Shown here piece by piece: positions 17,035-25,632 of a DNA stretch of 64,000 nucleotides. Under the pieces are notes generated by a model that worked only from the letters and a program-made list of their open reading frames with translations, had not been told where the DNA came from and made no database searches. This stretch comes from Bacillota bacterium (GTDB lineage Bacteria > Bacillota > Bacilli > Paenibacillales > NBRC-103111). The position numbers and the translations under genes were made by a program. The stretch's first letter is position 1, and the number at the start of each line of letters is the position of its first letter. The DNA is taken from the NCBI GenBank assembly GCA_023388055.1, contig JAEWGW010000027.1, positions 248,001 to 312,000 of the forward strand. The letters run 5' to 3'.

Positions 17035-18642
17035 TTACTGGTTGCGGAACTGGTTCGGAGAAAGGCCAACATGCTTTTTGAACACCTTGTAGAAATATTT
17101 CTCATCCTCAAAGCCGACCTTACCGGCAATTTCGGCAATCCGCAGGTCAGGGTTGTGGAGCATGATTTTGGCTTTCTCCATTCTCATTTTAGTCAAATAA
17201 TCGGGGATGGTTTCCCCATATTCCAGCTTAAACAGCCGGGAGATATACCCCTTGCTCAGGAAAAATTTGGAGGAGAGGTTTTGCAAGGAAATATTTTCTT
17301 CACAGTTGTTTTGCAGATAAGCAGCAATTTGATGAGCAATGCCGCGGTATTCCATATTTTGCTTTTTGGCGGATTGGATAATGCGGATCAGATCATTGCA
17401 GCACTGCTCGGACCATTCCATCAAGGAGAATTTGCCCCAATGCTCTTGAGGCGGAGGCATACGCAGGGTCAGAACCGCATCCGGAACCTCCATATATTTC
17501 TCCAGCAGCCACCGTTTCAGGAGAAGCTTACATTCGAGTGTCCATTCCTCCAGCATCCGGTAAGAGAGGTAGCCATGGGTTTTCGTTTGCTCCGTCCAAT
17601 GCTGGAACACTTGCCGGATCTGAATCTCATTCTCCGAATCAACAGCTGTTCGCATAGCTCCCTCGAAGGCAATAAAATTCGGGGGCTTATGTCCAACGTC
17701 TCCTGAGACTGCTTCCGGGTTCCCATCCGCACGAATGAACACTGGAGGGGGGACGAGCAGATTGCGCTCACGGAGCAGGTCCTTGACCTGAAGCTTCAAC
17801 AGATGGACTCCGGACGGGAAGAGGCCGCGGGCACTGCAGGCAATGAGGCAGCATGTCCCCAGAACAAGCTCCACGCCGCTGCGGATGGAGTCTAGTATTT
17901 CTTCCTCCGCTTTGTCGGAGGTGCCCGATACGATGATGTATACCGACGATGGCTCCTGGACGGATTGGAAGACAAACCCCAAGCTGTCCGGAAGAATCTC
18001 TGCACAAATATTCATGATCGTAAACGGCAGAAGGCCGGGATTAGCCGCATATTTGGTGCGGACCGTTTCTTGTATGGTGGCAGTATCCAGCAGGATCAAT
18101 CTGCAGGCCGTCTCCGCTTGGTTCCAACCAAATTCTTGCTTTATATCGCGGAGAAGGGAAGGTGATGGTTCGGAATCGAGAATGGAGGACAGCAGATTGG
18201 TTCTATAAATGGAGCTGAAGGCGCTGAACCTCAGATTCCGCTGATTGGCTTCCAGCTCCATAGCCCGGTCCTCCTGGATGGACTTGACGGCCCTGCGGAT
18301 GGTGTCCTCCATCTGGGAAGCGACGATGGGCTTCAGAATATAGTCCATCCCCCCAAACTTCATCGTTTCCCGGACAAGCTGCATATTGCTGTAGCCGCTG
18401 ATGACAATCACCCGAATTCCGGGATGGTGCTCCGCTATCCAGGTCATCAAGCCGATTCCGTCCTTCATGGGCATCATCATATCCGTGATGACCAGGTCGG
18501 GCTTATCCACCCGGATGAGTGCAAGGGCCTCATCGCCGTTGGAGGCTTCTTGGATGGTATGGAAGCCGAAGCTTTCCCAGTCCATCAACAACCGGACGGC
18601 CCTTCTTACCTTGCGCTCGTCATCTACGATCAAAAGCTTCAT
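17035..18642 (-). CDS. YesN-type response regulator, AraC family
   Basis: 535 residues from ATG 18642, preceded on this strand by AAAGGAG; an upstream in-frame start would add 40 unrelated residues. Receiver domain 1-120: acidic VDDE near residue 7, phospho-acceptor Asp in DLVITDMMMPMKDG, and the switch Lys in MDYILKP. A long linker follows (about 130-430), then a C-terminal AraC double helix-turn-helix (ISLQNLSSKFFLSKGYISRLF, split ISLQNLSSKFF and SKGYISRLFK; IAEIAGKVGFEDEKYFYKVF). Its partner kinase overlaps its start by 23 bp. It most likely activates the divergent sugar transporter at 20551-23711. Confidence 0.9.
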   Translation of the reverse strand: MKLLIVDDERKVRRAVRLLMDWESFGFHTIQEASNGDEALALIRVDKPDLVITDMMMPMKDGIGLMTWIAEHHPGIRVIVISGYSNMQLVRETMKFGGMDYILKPIVASQMEDTIRRAVKSIQEDRAMELEANQRNLRFSAFSSIYRTNLLSSILDSEPSPSLLRDIKQEFGWNQAETACRLILLDTATIQETVRTKYAANPGLLPFTIMNICAEILPDSLGFVFQSVQEPSSVYIIVSGTSDKAEEEILDSIRSGVELVLGTCCLIACSARGLFPSGVHLLKLQVKDLLRERNLLVPPPVFIRADGNPEAVSGDVGHKPPNFIAFEGAMRTAVDSENEIQIRQVFQHWTEQTKTHGYLSYRMLEEWTLECKLLLKRWLLEKYMEVPDAVLTLRMPPPQEHWGKFSLMEWSEQCCNDLIRIIQSAKKQNMEYRGIAHQIAAYLQNNCEENISLQNLSSKFFLSKGYISRLFKLEYGETIPDYLTKMRMEKAKIMLHNPDLRIAEIAGKVGFEDEKYFYKVFKKHVGLSPNQFRNQ

Positions 18643-20437
18643 GCGGATTCTCCTTTCCGGTAACAGGGATAAGCAGGGTGACTTGAAAGCCGGAAGGAGC
18701 GTAATGCTCCAGGCGGACAGCGACGCCTTCTCCGAAGAACAGCCGCAATCTGCCCGTGACATTCATCAAGCCGATATTCTGCTTCATCCCGATTTGCGGA
18801 GCCATATCTTGTTCCAGCAGGCTCTGCAGCTCCTGGCGCTTCATTTCGGATAAACCCTTGCCGGTGTCTGCCACCGAAAGAATCAGCCGCTGGTCCTCCA
18901 GACAGCAGACGATTCGAATCACACCTGGAATACCATCGCCCAGATGTCCGTGCTTGAAGCAATTCTCCACCAGCGGCTGCAGGATCATCTTCGGCACGAT
19001 CACTTCAAGTGCGGACTCATCCAACTCATAACGGACCTGCAGATGATCCTCGAAACGGTGCTCCTGCAGCAGCAGATAGTTGGAAATATGCTCGATTTCC
19101 TTACGGAGCGGGACAGCATTTTCCTCCAGATCCATATGATATTGCATCATCTGTCCCAGCTTCGATATAAGATCGTATACCGGTTTGGCGTCATGATCCA
19201 AGGCCGTAGTGCCGATGGTCTGAAGAGCATTATTAATAAAATGGGGATGGATCTGCGCGTGCAGCGCTTTCAATTGGTTGGACGTATTGGCCAGCTGCAG
19301 ATGATATTCCCGCAGAATCAGATCCTGAATCCGGTCCATCATTTGTTTAAAATGGTGGGCCAGCAAGCTGAGCTCATCATTCTGCTTCACGGGAGAATCG
19401 ATGGGGGTAAGCACATCCCCCGACTTCACGGACCGGATCACCTGGATAAGCCGGGCAATAGGCTGGGTGAAGTGCCGGTTGGACAAATACATCGTTACAG
19501 TGATAATCACCAGATGCAGGGCGAAGCTGATCCAACCCACCAATTTGGCGGTATGGCGTGCATCCTTGTAAAGCGCTTCGTAGGATACCATTTTGACCAA
19601 GGTCCAATCCAGGAAATCCTTCCGGTTCCGCTCATAGAACAGAAGTCCGGAGAAACCGGGGTCCTTCCATTCCATGTACCCCCGGTCCTCGGACTGGGAG
19701 CCCAAGTGGGACAGCCATTCCTGCTGCACCCGGTCGCCCGCATGCAGCTCCCGATTCGAGTCATAGTACAGGGCTCCCTTCTGGTCAAACAGGGCAACAC
19801 GGTTCTGCTCTCCCGACACCAGGGGATCAGCGATGGCACGGATACCGTCCAGGCTGACATCGATGGAGAAATAACCCAGCAGTCTTTTGACGGGCAGGTT
19901 GTAGATGGGCATATGTACGGAGAACACCAGGGGTTTGTTCACTTCTGTCGTGAGCAGGTTCAAGCCGTAATCATGGGCCGGATGAGGAGGCTCCACCTCG
20001 GTATAGAAGTCGGGCCGGTGAAAAGCAGGCAGCTCAAAGCTTGTGAACTGCATGGTTTGGGTCAGCCGGTTGACGACATAAGCGTACTGGTCCGCCTCCC
20101 GGTACAGGAACATCTGATAGATCTGGGGTGTATTAATCCGGGTTCCCTGCAGCGCCGCCAGGATGCTAGTGAATGCTTCGTAGCCGGTTTTCTCCTGAAT
20201 GACATACTGCTGCAAGGTGGGCAGGGAGTATACGGACATGGTGGACTGGTAAATTTCTCTCATGTGGTGAGACATATTCATGCTGCCCTGCGCCAGCAGA
20301 TTGCTGTTCTCCGTGATGGCCTTTTTGACCAGGGCATCCTTCGTCAGGGAATAGGTGGCAACAACGGAAAAGATGGAAGGAATCAAGGTCAGAAGTAGGA
20401 TGAGAATCAGCTTGGTGCGTAAATTCAATCTGAACAT
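18620..20437 (-). CDS. YesM-type sensor histidine kinase
   Basis: 605 residues from ATG 20437, with AAAGGTGG eleven bases upstream; GTG 20452 is an alternative. One transmembrane helix at 12-32, an extracellular Cache-like sensor to about 285, a second helix near 290-310, HAMP (QPIARLIQVIRS onward), then a His_kinase/LytS-type catalytic part. The H-box is QIHPHFINNALQT (about residue 396), the N-box LVENCFKHG and the G-box DTGKGLS. It is expected to sense an extracellular sugar signal and phosphorylate the overlapping AraC-type regulator. The stop lies within the regulator gene, so the two are co-translated. Confidence 0.9.
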   Translation of the reverse strand: MFRLNLRTKLILILLLTLIPSIFSVVATYSLTKDALVKKAITENSNLLAQGSMNMSHHMREIYQSTMSVYSLPTLQQYVIQEKTGYEAFTSILAALQGTRINTPQIYQMFLYREADQYAYVVNRLTQTMQFTSFELPAFHRPDFYTEVEPPHPAHDYGLNLLTTEVNKPLVFSVHMPIYNLPVKRLLGYFSIDVSLDGIRAIADPLVSGEQNRVALFDQKGALYYDSNRELHAGDRVQQEWLSHLGSQSEDRGYMEWKDPGFSGLLFYERNRKDFLDWTLVKMVSYEALYKDARHTAKLVGWISFALHLVIITVTMYLSNRHFTQPIARLIQVIRSVKSGDVLTPIDSPVKQNDELSLLAHHFKQMMDRIQDLILREYHLQLANTSNQLKALHAQIHPHFINNALQTIGTTALDHDAKPVYDLISKLGQMMQYHMDLEENAVPLRKEIEHISNYLLLQEHRFEDHLQVRYELDESALEVIVPKMILQPLVENCFKHGHLGDGIPGVIRIVCCLEDQRLILSVADTGKGLSEMKRQELQSLLEQDMAPQIGMKQNIGLMNVTGRLRLFFGEGVAVRLEHYAPSGFQVTLLIPVTGKENPHEAFDRR

Positions 20438-20550
20438 GTTCAGATATTCCACCTTTTAGGATCAGATTGTGGGTAGGTTCCGGAGGCGGGATTCATTACT
20501 ATACGGGTATGGGGAGCTGCTAGTATCATCTTAAGTAGGAGGCATGAAAA

Positions 20551-21429
20551 GTGTCAATGAGAAAAAAAAGAATGGAGCTGTTCCACCAGACCCTGTTCTT
20601 GGGACCGGCGCTGGTGTTTTTCTTCATGATCGTCATCATCCCGTTTATCATGGGAGTCTACTATTCCTTTACCAACTGGAATGGCGTCTCCAGCCAATCC
20701 AGGTGGGTGGGCCTGGACAATTACATTTATTTGTTCACGGATGATAAGGAATTTCTGAATTCATTCAACTTTACCTTCCGGTTCACCCTGGTTTCAGGAA
20801 TGTTGAACAATGTGTTGGGATTGGCCTTTGCTCTCTTGTTGACTCAATCCATCAAGCTGAAGAATCTGTTCCGGCCGATTCTGCTGCTTCCCAACGTAAT
20901 CGGAGGTGTTATTCTGGGTTTTATCTGGAACTTCATCTTCGTTGCGGGCTTCGGCGGAATCGCAGAGGCGACAGGGTGGTCCTTCTTCGGTGGCTGGCTG
21001 GGGGACAGCATAACCGGCTTCTGGGGAATCGTCATTGTTTCGGCCTGGCAGGGGGCGGGTTATCTGATGGTTGTCTATATCGCGGCTCTGATGGGGATCG
21101 AGAGGGATCTGGTGGAATCGGCCCGAATCGACGGGGCCAGCGGCTTCAAGCTGTTCCGGCATATCCATTTCCCCTTGATCATGCCTGCGGTAACGATCTG
21201 CGTATTCCTGGCGCTGACAGGAGGTCTGCGGATCTTCGACGTGGTTTTCTCGCTAACCTCGGGAGGTCCCTTCGGTTCCACAAAATCGGTAGCCTACAAT
21301 ATCTGGGATGACTTCTCAGGGGTTTATTACGGATTGGGCACGGCCAAGTCAGTGGTCCTGTTCCTGACGGTGGCTTTCGTCAGCGTAGCTCAGGTCCTGT
21401 TGATGAAGAAGAAGGAGGTGGCTTCCTAA
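20551..21429 (+). CDS. Carbohydrate ABC transporter permease, CUT1 (MalF/UgpA type)
   Basis: 292 residues. GTG 20551 is the start because AGGAGG (20537-20542) is eight bases away; the ATG at 20544 is out of frame and too close. Six membrane segments are apparent, beginning FLGPALVFFFMIVIIPFIMGV. The EAA loop for ATPase contact is ALMGIERDLVESARIDGASGFKLFRHIHFPLI (split IERDLVESARIDGAS and LFRHIHFPLIMP). It forms a heterodimer with the next gene product. Its stop TAA shares one base with that gene's ATG. No ATPase is encoded nearby. Confidence 0.9.
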   Translation: MSMRKKRMELFHQTLFLGPALVFFFMIVIIPFIMGVYYSFTNWNGVSSQSRWVGLDNYIYLFTDDKEFLNSFNFTFRFTLVSGMLNNVLGLAFALLLTQSIKLKNLFRPILLLPNVIGGVILGFIWNFIFVAGFGGIAEATGWSFFGGWLGDSITGFWGIVIVSAWQGAGYLMVVYIAALMGIERDLVESARIDGASGFKLFRHIHFPLIMPAVTICVFLALTGGLRIFDVVFSLTSGGPFGSTKSVAYNIWDDFSGVYYGLGTAKSVVLFLTVAFVSVAQVLLMKKKEVAS

Positions 21430-22265
21430 TGCAAGAGTCCGCCCGTTACACATGGAGGCTGTTCCTGGTTGAGCTTGTTTCAACGGTCGTCGTTTTGCTG
21501 TTCCTGGTGCCGTTCTATTATATCCTGGCAAATTCCTTCAAGAGCTATAAGGATATTCTGCTGGACCCCTCCGCTTTGCCGAAGGAGCTGATCCTTGAGA
21601 ATTACCGGGTCGCCTGGGAGCGGATGCATTATATCCAATCCTTCGGCAATTCCTTATTCATCACGGTGCTCAGTATCGCAGGCATTCTCCTGATCAGCTC
21701 CATGGGCGCCTACCGCATCAGTCGCTTTCCAACCCGCTTCAACAGGTTTATTTTCACTCTTACCATTGCCTCCATGATCATTCCCTTCCAGGTGCTCATG
21801 ATTCCGCTGGTGAAGATCCTCCAGAGCTTCAAGCTGATCGGCTCGCCCATCGGGGTGATCCTGTCCTACTTCGGCTTTTTCTTTGCCTTCTCCGCCTTTC
21901 TGCTGCACGGGTTTCTGCAATCCGTTCCCCGGGAGGTAGAGGAAGCCGGCATTGTGGACGGCTGCAGCCAGATGGGGGTATTCTTCCGCATCGTGGCTCC
22001 GCTTCTGCGGCCGATTTTTGCCACCTTGATCATTCTGCATACCTTGGCCATCTGGAACGACTTCCTGCTGCCCTATATTGTTCTGACGGACCGGACCTAT
22101 TGGACCATCCCGCTGCATATTTATCAATTTTTCGGAGAATACACGAAGGAGTGGAACTACGCCTTGCCCGTGCTGGTGCTGGGGATTACCCCCATGGTGG
22201 TCTTTTTTATCTTTTTGCAAAAGCATATTGTCCAGGGTATCGCTTCCGGTGCGGTGAAAGGTTAA
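21429..22265 (+). CDS. Carbohydrate ABC transporter permease, CUT1 (MalG/UgpE type)
   Basis: 278 residues with six membrane segments. The EAA motif is REVEEAGIVDGCSQMGVFFR, and the protein ends GIASGAVKG, a typical MalG-family C-terminus. It pairs with the preceding permease, whose stop overlaps this start by one base. Located in the membrane; the substrate is set by the binding protein encoded 108 bp downstream. Confidence 0.9.
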   Translation: MQESARYTWRLFLVELVSTVVVLLFLVPFYYILANSFKSYKDILLDPSALPKELILENYRVAWERMHYIQSFGNSLFITVLSIAGILLISSMGAYRISRFPTRFNRFIFTLTIASMIIPFQVLMIPLVKILQSFKLIGSPIGVILSYFGFFFAFSAFLLHGFLQSVPREVEEAGIVDGCSQMGVFFRIVAPLLRPIFATLIILHTLAIWNDFLLPYIVLTDRTYWTIPLHIYQFFGEYTKEWNYALPVLVLGITPMVVFFIFLQKHIVQGIASGAVKG

Positions 22266-22373
22266 GATTGTAGACTTTTTCGGTTCATTTCGTCGGTGGT
22301 TCTCGGGGATCAAGGCTCACTATAATAAAAGGCGTAAGGACGTTCATTAACAGTAAAGGGGGATGGAGTAGAA

Positions 22374-23711
22374 ATGAAATCATCGTTCAGCATAAACGGC
22401 AGGCTGGGGGCGCTGCTCCTTGCGTCGGCATTAGCAGGTACTGCGTTGACCGGATGCGGCGGGGGCAGCAAGGAAACGACGGCAGGTTCTTCCGCGCCAG
22501 CGGCTTCTACGGACGCGGGGAAGAAGGAGGAATCCAAGAAGCCTGTTACCCTTACGATCTATCACTTCAAGACGAATATTCAAGACAAGATGGAGAAGGC
22601 CGCCAAGGCGTTCCACGAGGACTACCCGTATATTACGGTGAAGATGGAGACGGGTGCGGAATATTGGACCACCCTGCAGACGAAGCTTGCAACGAATGCT
22701 CTCCCGGATATCTTCCAGAATGACGGCTATACGTCGGCGGCACAGTGGAAGGAGCAGCTGGAGGATTTATCCAACGAGCCGTGGGTGAAGCGGGTGTTTG
22801 ATTTTGCCAAGGAGCCCATGACCGTGGATGGCAAGCTGCTGGGTATGCCGATGAATCTGGAGGGATATGGGTTTATTTATCATAAGGATATGCTGGCCAA
22901 AACGGGAATGGCCAAGCCGAAGACCTTGTCAGAGATTAAGGAATTCGGAGAGAAGCTGAAGGCGCTGGGAATTCCGGCCTTCTCTAATGGCTACAAGGAA
23001 GGTTATGTTCTGGGTGTGCATAATTTCAACGTGCCGGTGGCTTATCATCCCAATCCGAATCAGTTGATTGAAGACCTAAAATCGGGCAAAACCAAGTTTG
23101 CCGATGAGAAAGTATTCCAGGATTGGGCCAATTTGCTTGAGACAACCCTGACGTACGGGGCCAAGGACCCGATCCTCACCGATTATGCCGCACAAGTCCG
23201 AAACTTTGCATCGAAGAAAACGGCTACCATGCAGCAGGGTAACTGGGCGCAGGCGGATGTTACGAAGGTAGACCCTAAGGCAGAGATTGGCGTCATTCCA
23301 ATGGCAATCAACGATGATGCGGCAGCAATGGATAAGCTGGCGGTAGGGGTGCCGACGAACTGGGTGATCAGCAAGAAGTCCAAGGTGAAGGAGGAAGCGA
23401 AGCTGTTCCTGGATTGGCTGGTATCTTCGGAGAAGGGCCAGCAGCTCCTGACCAACGACTTCCTGTTCATTCCCGCGTTGGATGGCATTAAGTACGATAC
23501 CAAGGTATTGGGCGGTATTGCTGCGGACTTGCTGGAATACAGCAAAGCAGGCAAAACCATCGGCTGGCACTTCTCCAAATGGCCATCCGGATTTGACGCA
23601 TCCATTGCGATGCAGAAGTTTGTCGGCGGCAAAACCGACAAGGCTGGGATGATCAATGAAATCCAGAAGGCGCTGGACGATGCTGTGAAGAAGGAAAAGT
23701 CGCAAAAATAG
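22374..23711 (+). CDS. Sugar-binding lipoprotein, family 1 extracellular solute-binding protein
   Basis: 445 residues. A lipoprotein signal (GALLLASALAGTALTGCGGG) places the lipid anchor on Cys about residue 28, followed by a Ser/Ala/Lys linker. The mature part opens VTLTIYHFKTNIQDKME and shows the typical PDIFQND, GKLLGMPMNLEGYGFIYHKDM (split GKLLGMPMNLEGY and FIYHKDML) and C-terminal NWVISKKSK segments. It delivers an oligosaccharide to the two permeases upstream. A TATAAT box at 22321-22326 suggests a separate promoter for higher binding-protein levels, but its -35 is poor. A strong terminator follows. Confidence 0.88.
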   Translation: MKSSFSINGRLGALLLASALAGTALTGCGGGSKETTAGSSAPAASTDAGKKEESKKPVTLTIYHFKTNIQDKMEKAAKAFHEDYPYITVKMETGAEYWTTLQTKLATNALPDIFQNDGYTSAAQWKEQLEDLSNEPWVKRVFDFAKEPMTVDGKLLGMPMNLEGYGFIYHKDMLAKTGMAKPKTLSEIKEFGEKLKALGIPAFSNGYKEGYVLGVHNFNVPVAYHPNPNQLIEDLKSGKTKFADEKVFQDWANLLETTLTYGAKDPILTDYAAQVRNFASKKTATMQQGNWAQADVTKVDPKAEIGVIPMAINDDAAAMDKLAVGVPTNWVISKKSKVKEEAKLFLDWLVSSEKGQQLLTNDFLFIPALDGIKYDTKVLGGIAADLLEYSKAGKTIGWHFSKWPSGFDASIAMQKFVGGKTDKAGMINEIQKALDDAVKKEKSQK

Positions 23712-23774
23712 CATCCGCAACAGTCATATCGAGGGGAAAACGAAGGAAGAGGGCTGTCCCAACGGCCCCTAATT

Positions 23775-23820
23775 AAAAAGGCCGGGCAGAAAAACGTATG
23801 TTTTTCCGCCCGGCTTTTTT
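23775..23820. terminator. Strong intrinsic terminator after the binding-protein gene
   Basis: Stem 23781-23795 (GCCGGGCAGAAAAAC) pairs with 23800-23814 (GTTTTTCCGCCCGGC) with one mismatch and a GTAT loop. T6 follows, and A5 precedes, so it can work in both directions. Confidence 0.9.
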
Positions 23821-23899
23821 GTGAAGGTTGTTTTCCGTTGGCAGTCAGGCCTAAGCGGGCAGGTGACAAGCAGCTTCAGCGGCAGGGGCGTATAAGCTG

Positions 23900-24082
23900 T
23901 AACGGAACTGAGCGACGCTTAAACGTCGAAAATGGCTGCTGCAGTTTTTTAACGGAACTCTCCGACCCTTAGAGGCATAGCAGAAGGGGAAAAGCAGACA
24001 AAATGAGCTGTAAGAGCCGCTCAGTTCCGTTACGTTTCCAATCCGCCATTTTGTGCCGGCTAAGAGTCGCAGAGTTCCGTTA
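23900..24082. repeat. Four-arm repeat element, TAACGGAACT family
   Basis: Two direct 22-bp arms (23900-23921, 23950-23971) and two inverted arms (24011-24032, 24061-24082), each starting or ending TAACGGAACT and closing with CTTA. Start-to-start spacing is exactly 50 bp within both pairs. Arm 1 matches the complement of arm 3 with two differences, and arm 2 matches the complement of arm 4 with two differences. It lies in a 763-bp stretch (23712-24474) that holds no credible gene. Confidence 0.85.
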
Positions 24083-24149
24083 CAGCATCGCCGTCCTCTG
24101 CACCCCCTCTGGGCGGAGGGGATTAAGCCTGAAGGGTTGAGGGCCCGGC

Positions 24150-24331
24150 TAACGAATCTCACACACGCTATTCCGCGAAAAGTAGGCGTTGCAAAAATCT
24201 AACGAATCTCTCACACGCTATTCTCCGTTTGGGAAGCAATTTGGCGCCAATTCGGACCAATAGCGTGGCTGAGATTCGTTAGATTTTAAACCTGCCCATA
24301 TTCGGCCAAATAGCGCTGCTCAGATTCGTTA
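24150..24331. repeat. Four-arm repeat element, TAACGAATCT family
   Basis: Direct 23-bp arms at 24150-24172 and 24200-24222, inverted arms at 24259-24281 and 24309-24331. Each runs from TAACGAATCT to CGCTATT or its complement. Spacing is again exactly 50 bp in each pair, the same geometry as the neighbouring TAACGGAACT element, although the sequence differs. The arm 1 to arm 3 match has two differences. Confidence 0.85.
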
Positions 24332-24372
24332 GCGCGGCTGATGCCCGCAACTCCCACTACTCCCGCAACCCC

Positions 24373-24457
24373 CGCGCTCCCGCTACCCTCGCGCTCCCGC
24401 TACCCTCGCGCTCCCGCAACCCCCGCGCTCCCGCAAACCTCGCGCTCCCGCAACCCC
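24373..24457. repeat. Five-copy 17-bp GC-rich tandem repeat
   Basis: Unit CGCGCTCCCGCTACCCT or the variant ending CAACCCC, repeated five times head to tail (starts 24373, 24390, 24407, 24424, 24441), with degenerate CTCCCGC repeats on both sides (about 24341-24472). It ends just before the stop codon of the - strand permease gene, so it is transcribed in that gene's 3' untranslated region if transcription continues. Confidence 0.85.
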
Positions 24458-24474
24458 CGCTACTCCCGCATTTC

Positions 24475-25632
24475 TTACGCCTTCGACTTGTTGTAGATAT
24501 CGAAGCCAACGGCGAACAGCAGCACCAGTCCTTTGATGCCCTGCTGCCAGTCAATACCCAGCCCCACCAGGGACATGCCGTTGTTCATCACGCCCATAAC
24601 CAGCCCCCCGATAATGGCGCCCAGCACGGTGCCCACCCCTCCTGTAGCGGAGGCGCCGCCGATGAAGCAGGCCGCGATAGCGTCCAGCTCGAAGTTGGTG
24701 CCGGCTTTGGGGGTGGCCGCGTTAAGCCGGGCGGCGAATACAAGGCCGGACATGGCCGCCAGCACACCCATGTTGACGAATACCCAGAAGGTGACGGCTT
24801 TGGTTTTGACACCGGACAGCTTGGCGGCCTTTTCGTTGCCGCCCAGGGCGTAAATATGGCGGCCCATGACTGTTTTGTTCATAACAAAGGAATACACCGC
24901 CACCAGGGCTGCCAGCAGGACGAGAATATTGGGAATACCGTTGTACTGCGCCAGCACCCAGGTGAACAGGTTAATCACCAGTACGACGAGAATCATCTGG
25001 ACGGCGAACCAGGCCGGAGGCAGCACATCAAACTGGTACCGGAGCTTGGAGCGGCGGCTGCGCATCTCCATATAAATGTAAAGCACCGACAGCGCTGCCC
25101 CAATGACCAGGGTCAACAGATGCACACGGCCGCCGAAGGGATCATGGATAAAGCCCGAGCTGATTTTTTGGAACGTCTTGGGGTAAGGGGCAAGGGACAT
25201 CCCCTTCAGCACAATCATGGTCAGCCCGCGGAACAGCAGCATGCCGGCCAAGGTTACAATAAAGGCTGGAATCCGTACATACGCCACCCAAAAGCCCTGC
25301 CAAGCCCCAACAGCTGCTCCGATCAACAGACAGATCAGCACGGCGGGCAGGAACGGAACTTTCTGTGATACCATGAGCACACCCGAGATGGCGCCTACGA
25401 AGGCGGCTACCGATCCGACGGATAAATCGATATTGCCGGTAATGATCACCAGCAGCATCCCGATGGCAAGCACCAGAATATAGCTGTTCTGCAGGATCAG
25501 GTTGGTGACATTCAGAGGTTTGAGGAGGGTGCCGTCGGACAGAATCTGGAACAGCACCGAAATCAGCACCAGTGCGATAATCATGCCATATTGGCGGATA
25601 TTATTCTTAAACAGCTTGGTCAGCATGGCCAC
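24475..25632 (-). CDS. mmsB: Multiple monosaccharide ABC transporter permease (GguB/XylH type)
   Basis: 385 residues from GTG 25632, which has AAGGGGG seven bases upstream; ATG 25626 is possible. About ten membrane segments. The BPD_transp_2 signature is visible: LVLAIGMLLVIITGNIDLSVGSV (split LAIGMLLVIITGNIDL and SVGSVAAFVGAI), GHIYALGGNEKAAKLSGV-type loop (RHIYALGGNEKAAKLSG) and CFIGGASATGGVGTVLGAI (split). It forms the membrane channel of a CUT2 importer. It starts 26 bp inside the ATPase gene, so expression is coupled. Downstream lies the repeat-rich gap. Confidence 0.92.
   Translation of the reverse strand: MAMLTKLFKNNIRQYGMIIALVLISVLFQILSDGTLLKPLNVTNLILQNSYILVLAIGMLLVIITGNIDLSVGSVAAFVGAISGVLMVSQKVPFLPAVLICLLIGAAVGAWQGFWVAYVRIPAFIVTLAGMLLFRGLTMIVLKGMSLAPYPKTFQKISSGFIHDPFGGRVHLLTLVIGAALSVLYIYMEMRSRRSKLRYQFDVLPPAWFAVQMILVVLVINLFTWVLAQYNGIPNILVLLAALVAVYSFVMNKTVMGRHIYALGGNEKAAKLSGVKTKAVTFWVFVNMGVLAAMSGLVFAARLNAATPKAGTNFELDAIAACFIGGASATGGVGTVLGAIIGGLVMGVMNNGMSLVGLGIDWQQGIKGLVLLFAVGFDIYNKSKA

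Noticed and set aside
18944..20398. 484-codon + strand frame opposite the sensor kinase
   Set aside because: Antisense shadow of the kinase gene; low-complexity His/Gln-rich product, no start signal and no family features.
23741..23770. Second terminator (GAGGGCTGTCC with GGCCCC) just before 23775
   Set aside because: Stem is short and mismatched with no T run; probably a decayed copy of the GGGGCTGTCC terminator type seen at 16981 and 59599.
23900..24331. Four-arm repeats as a CRISPR-like array
   Set aside because: Although spacing is 50 bp, half the arms are inverted and only four arms occur per element.
24373..24457. CRISPR array
   Set aside because: Units are contiguous 17-mers without spacers and no cas genes are nearby.
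24357..24554. Open frame on the - strand through the GC-rich array encoding Gly-Ser-Ala-Arg repeats
   Set aside because: It is the shadow of the 17-bp tandem repeat plus the end of mmsB, without a ribosome site.
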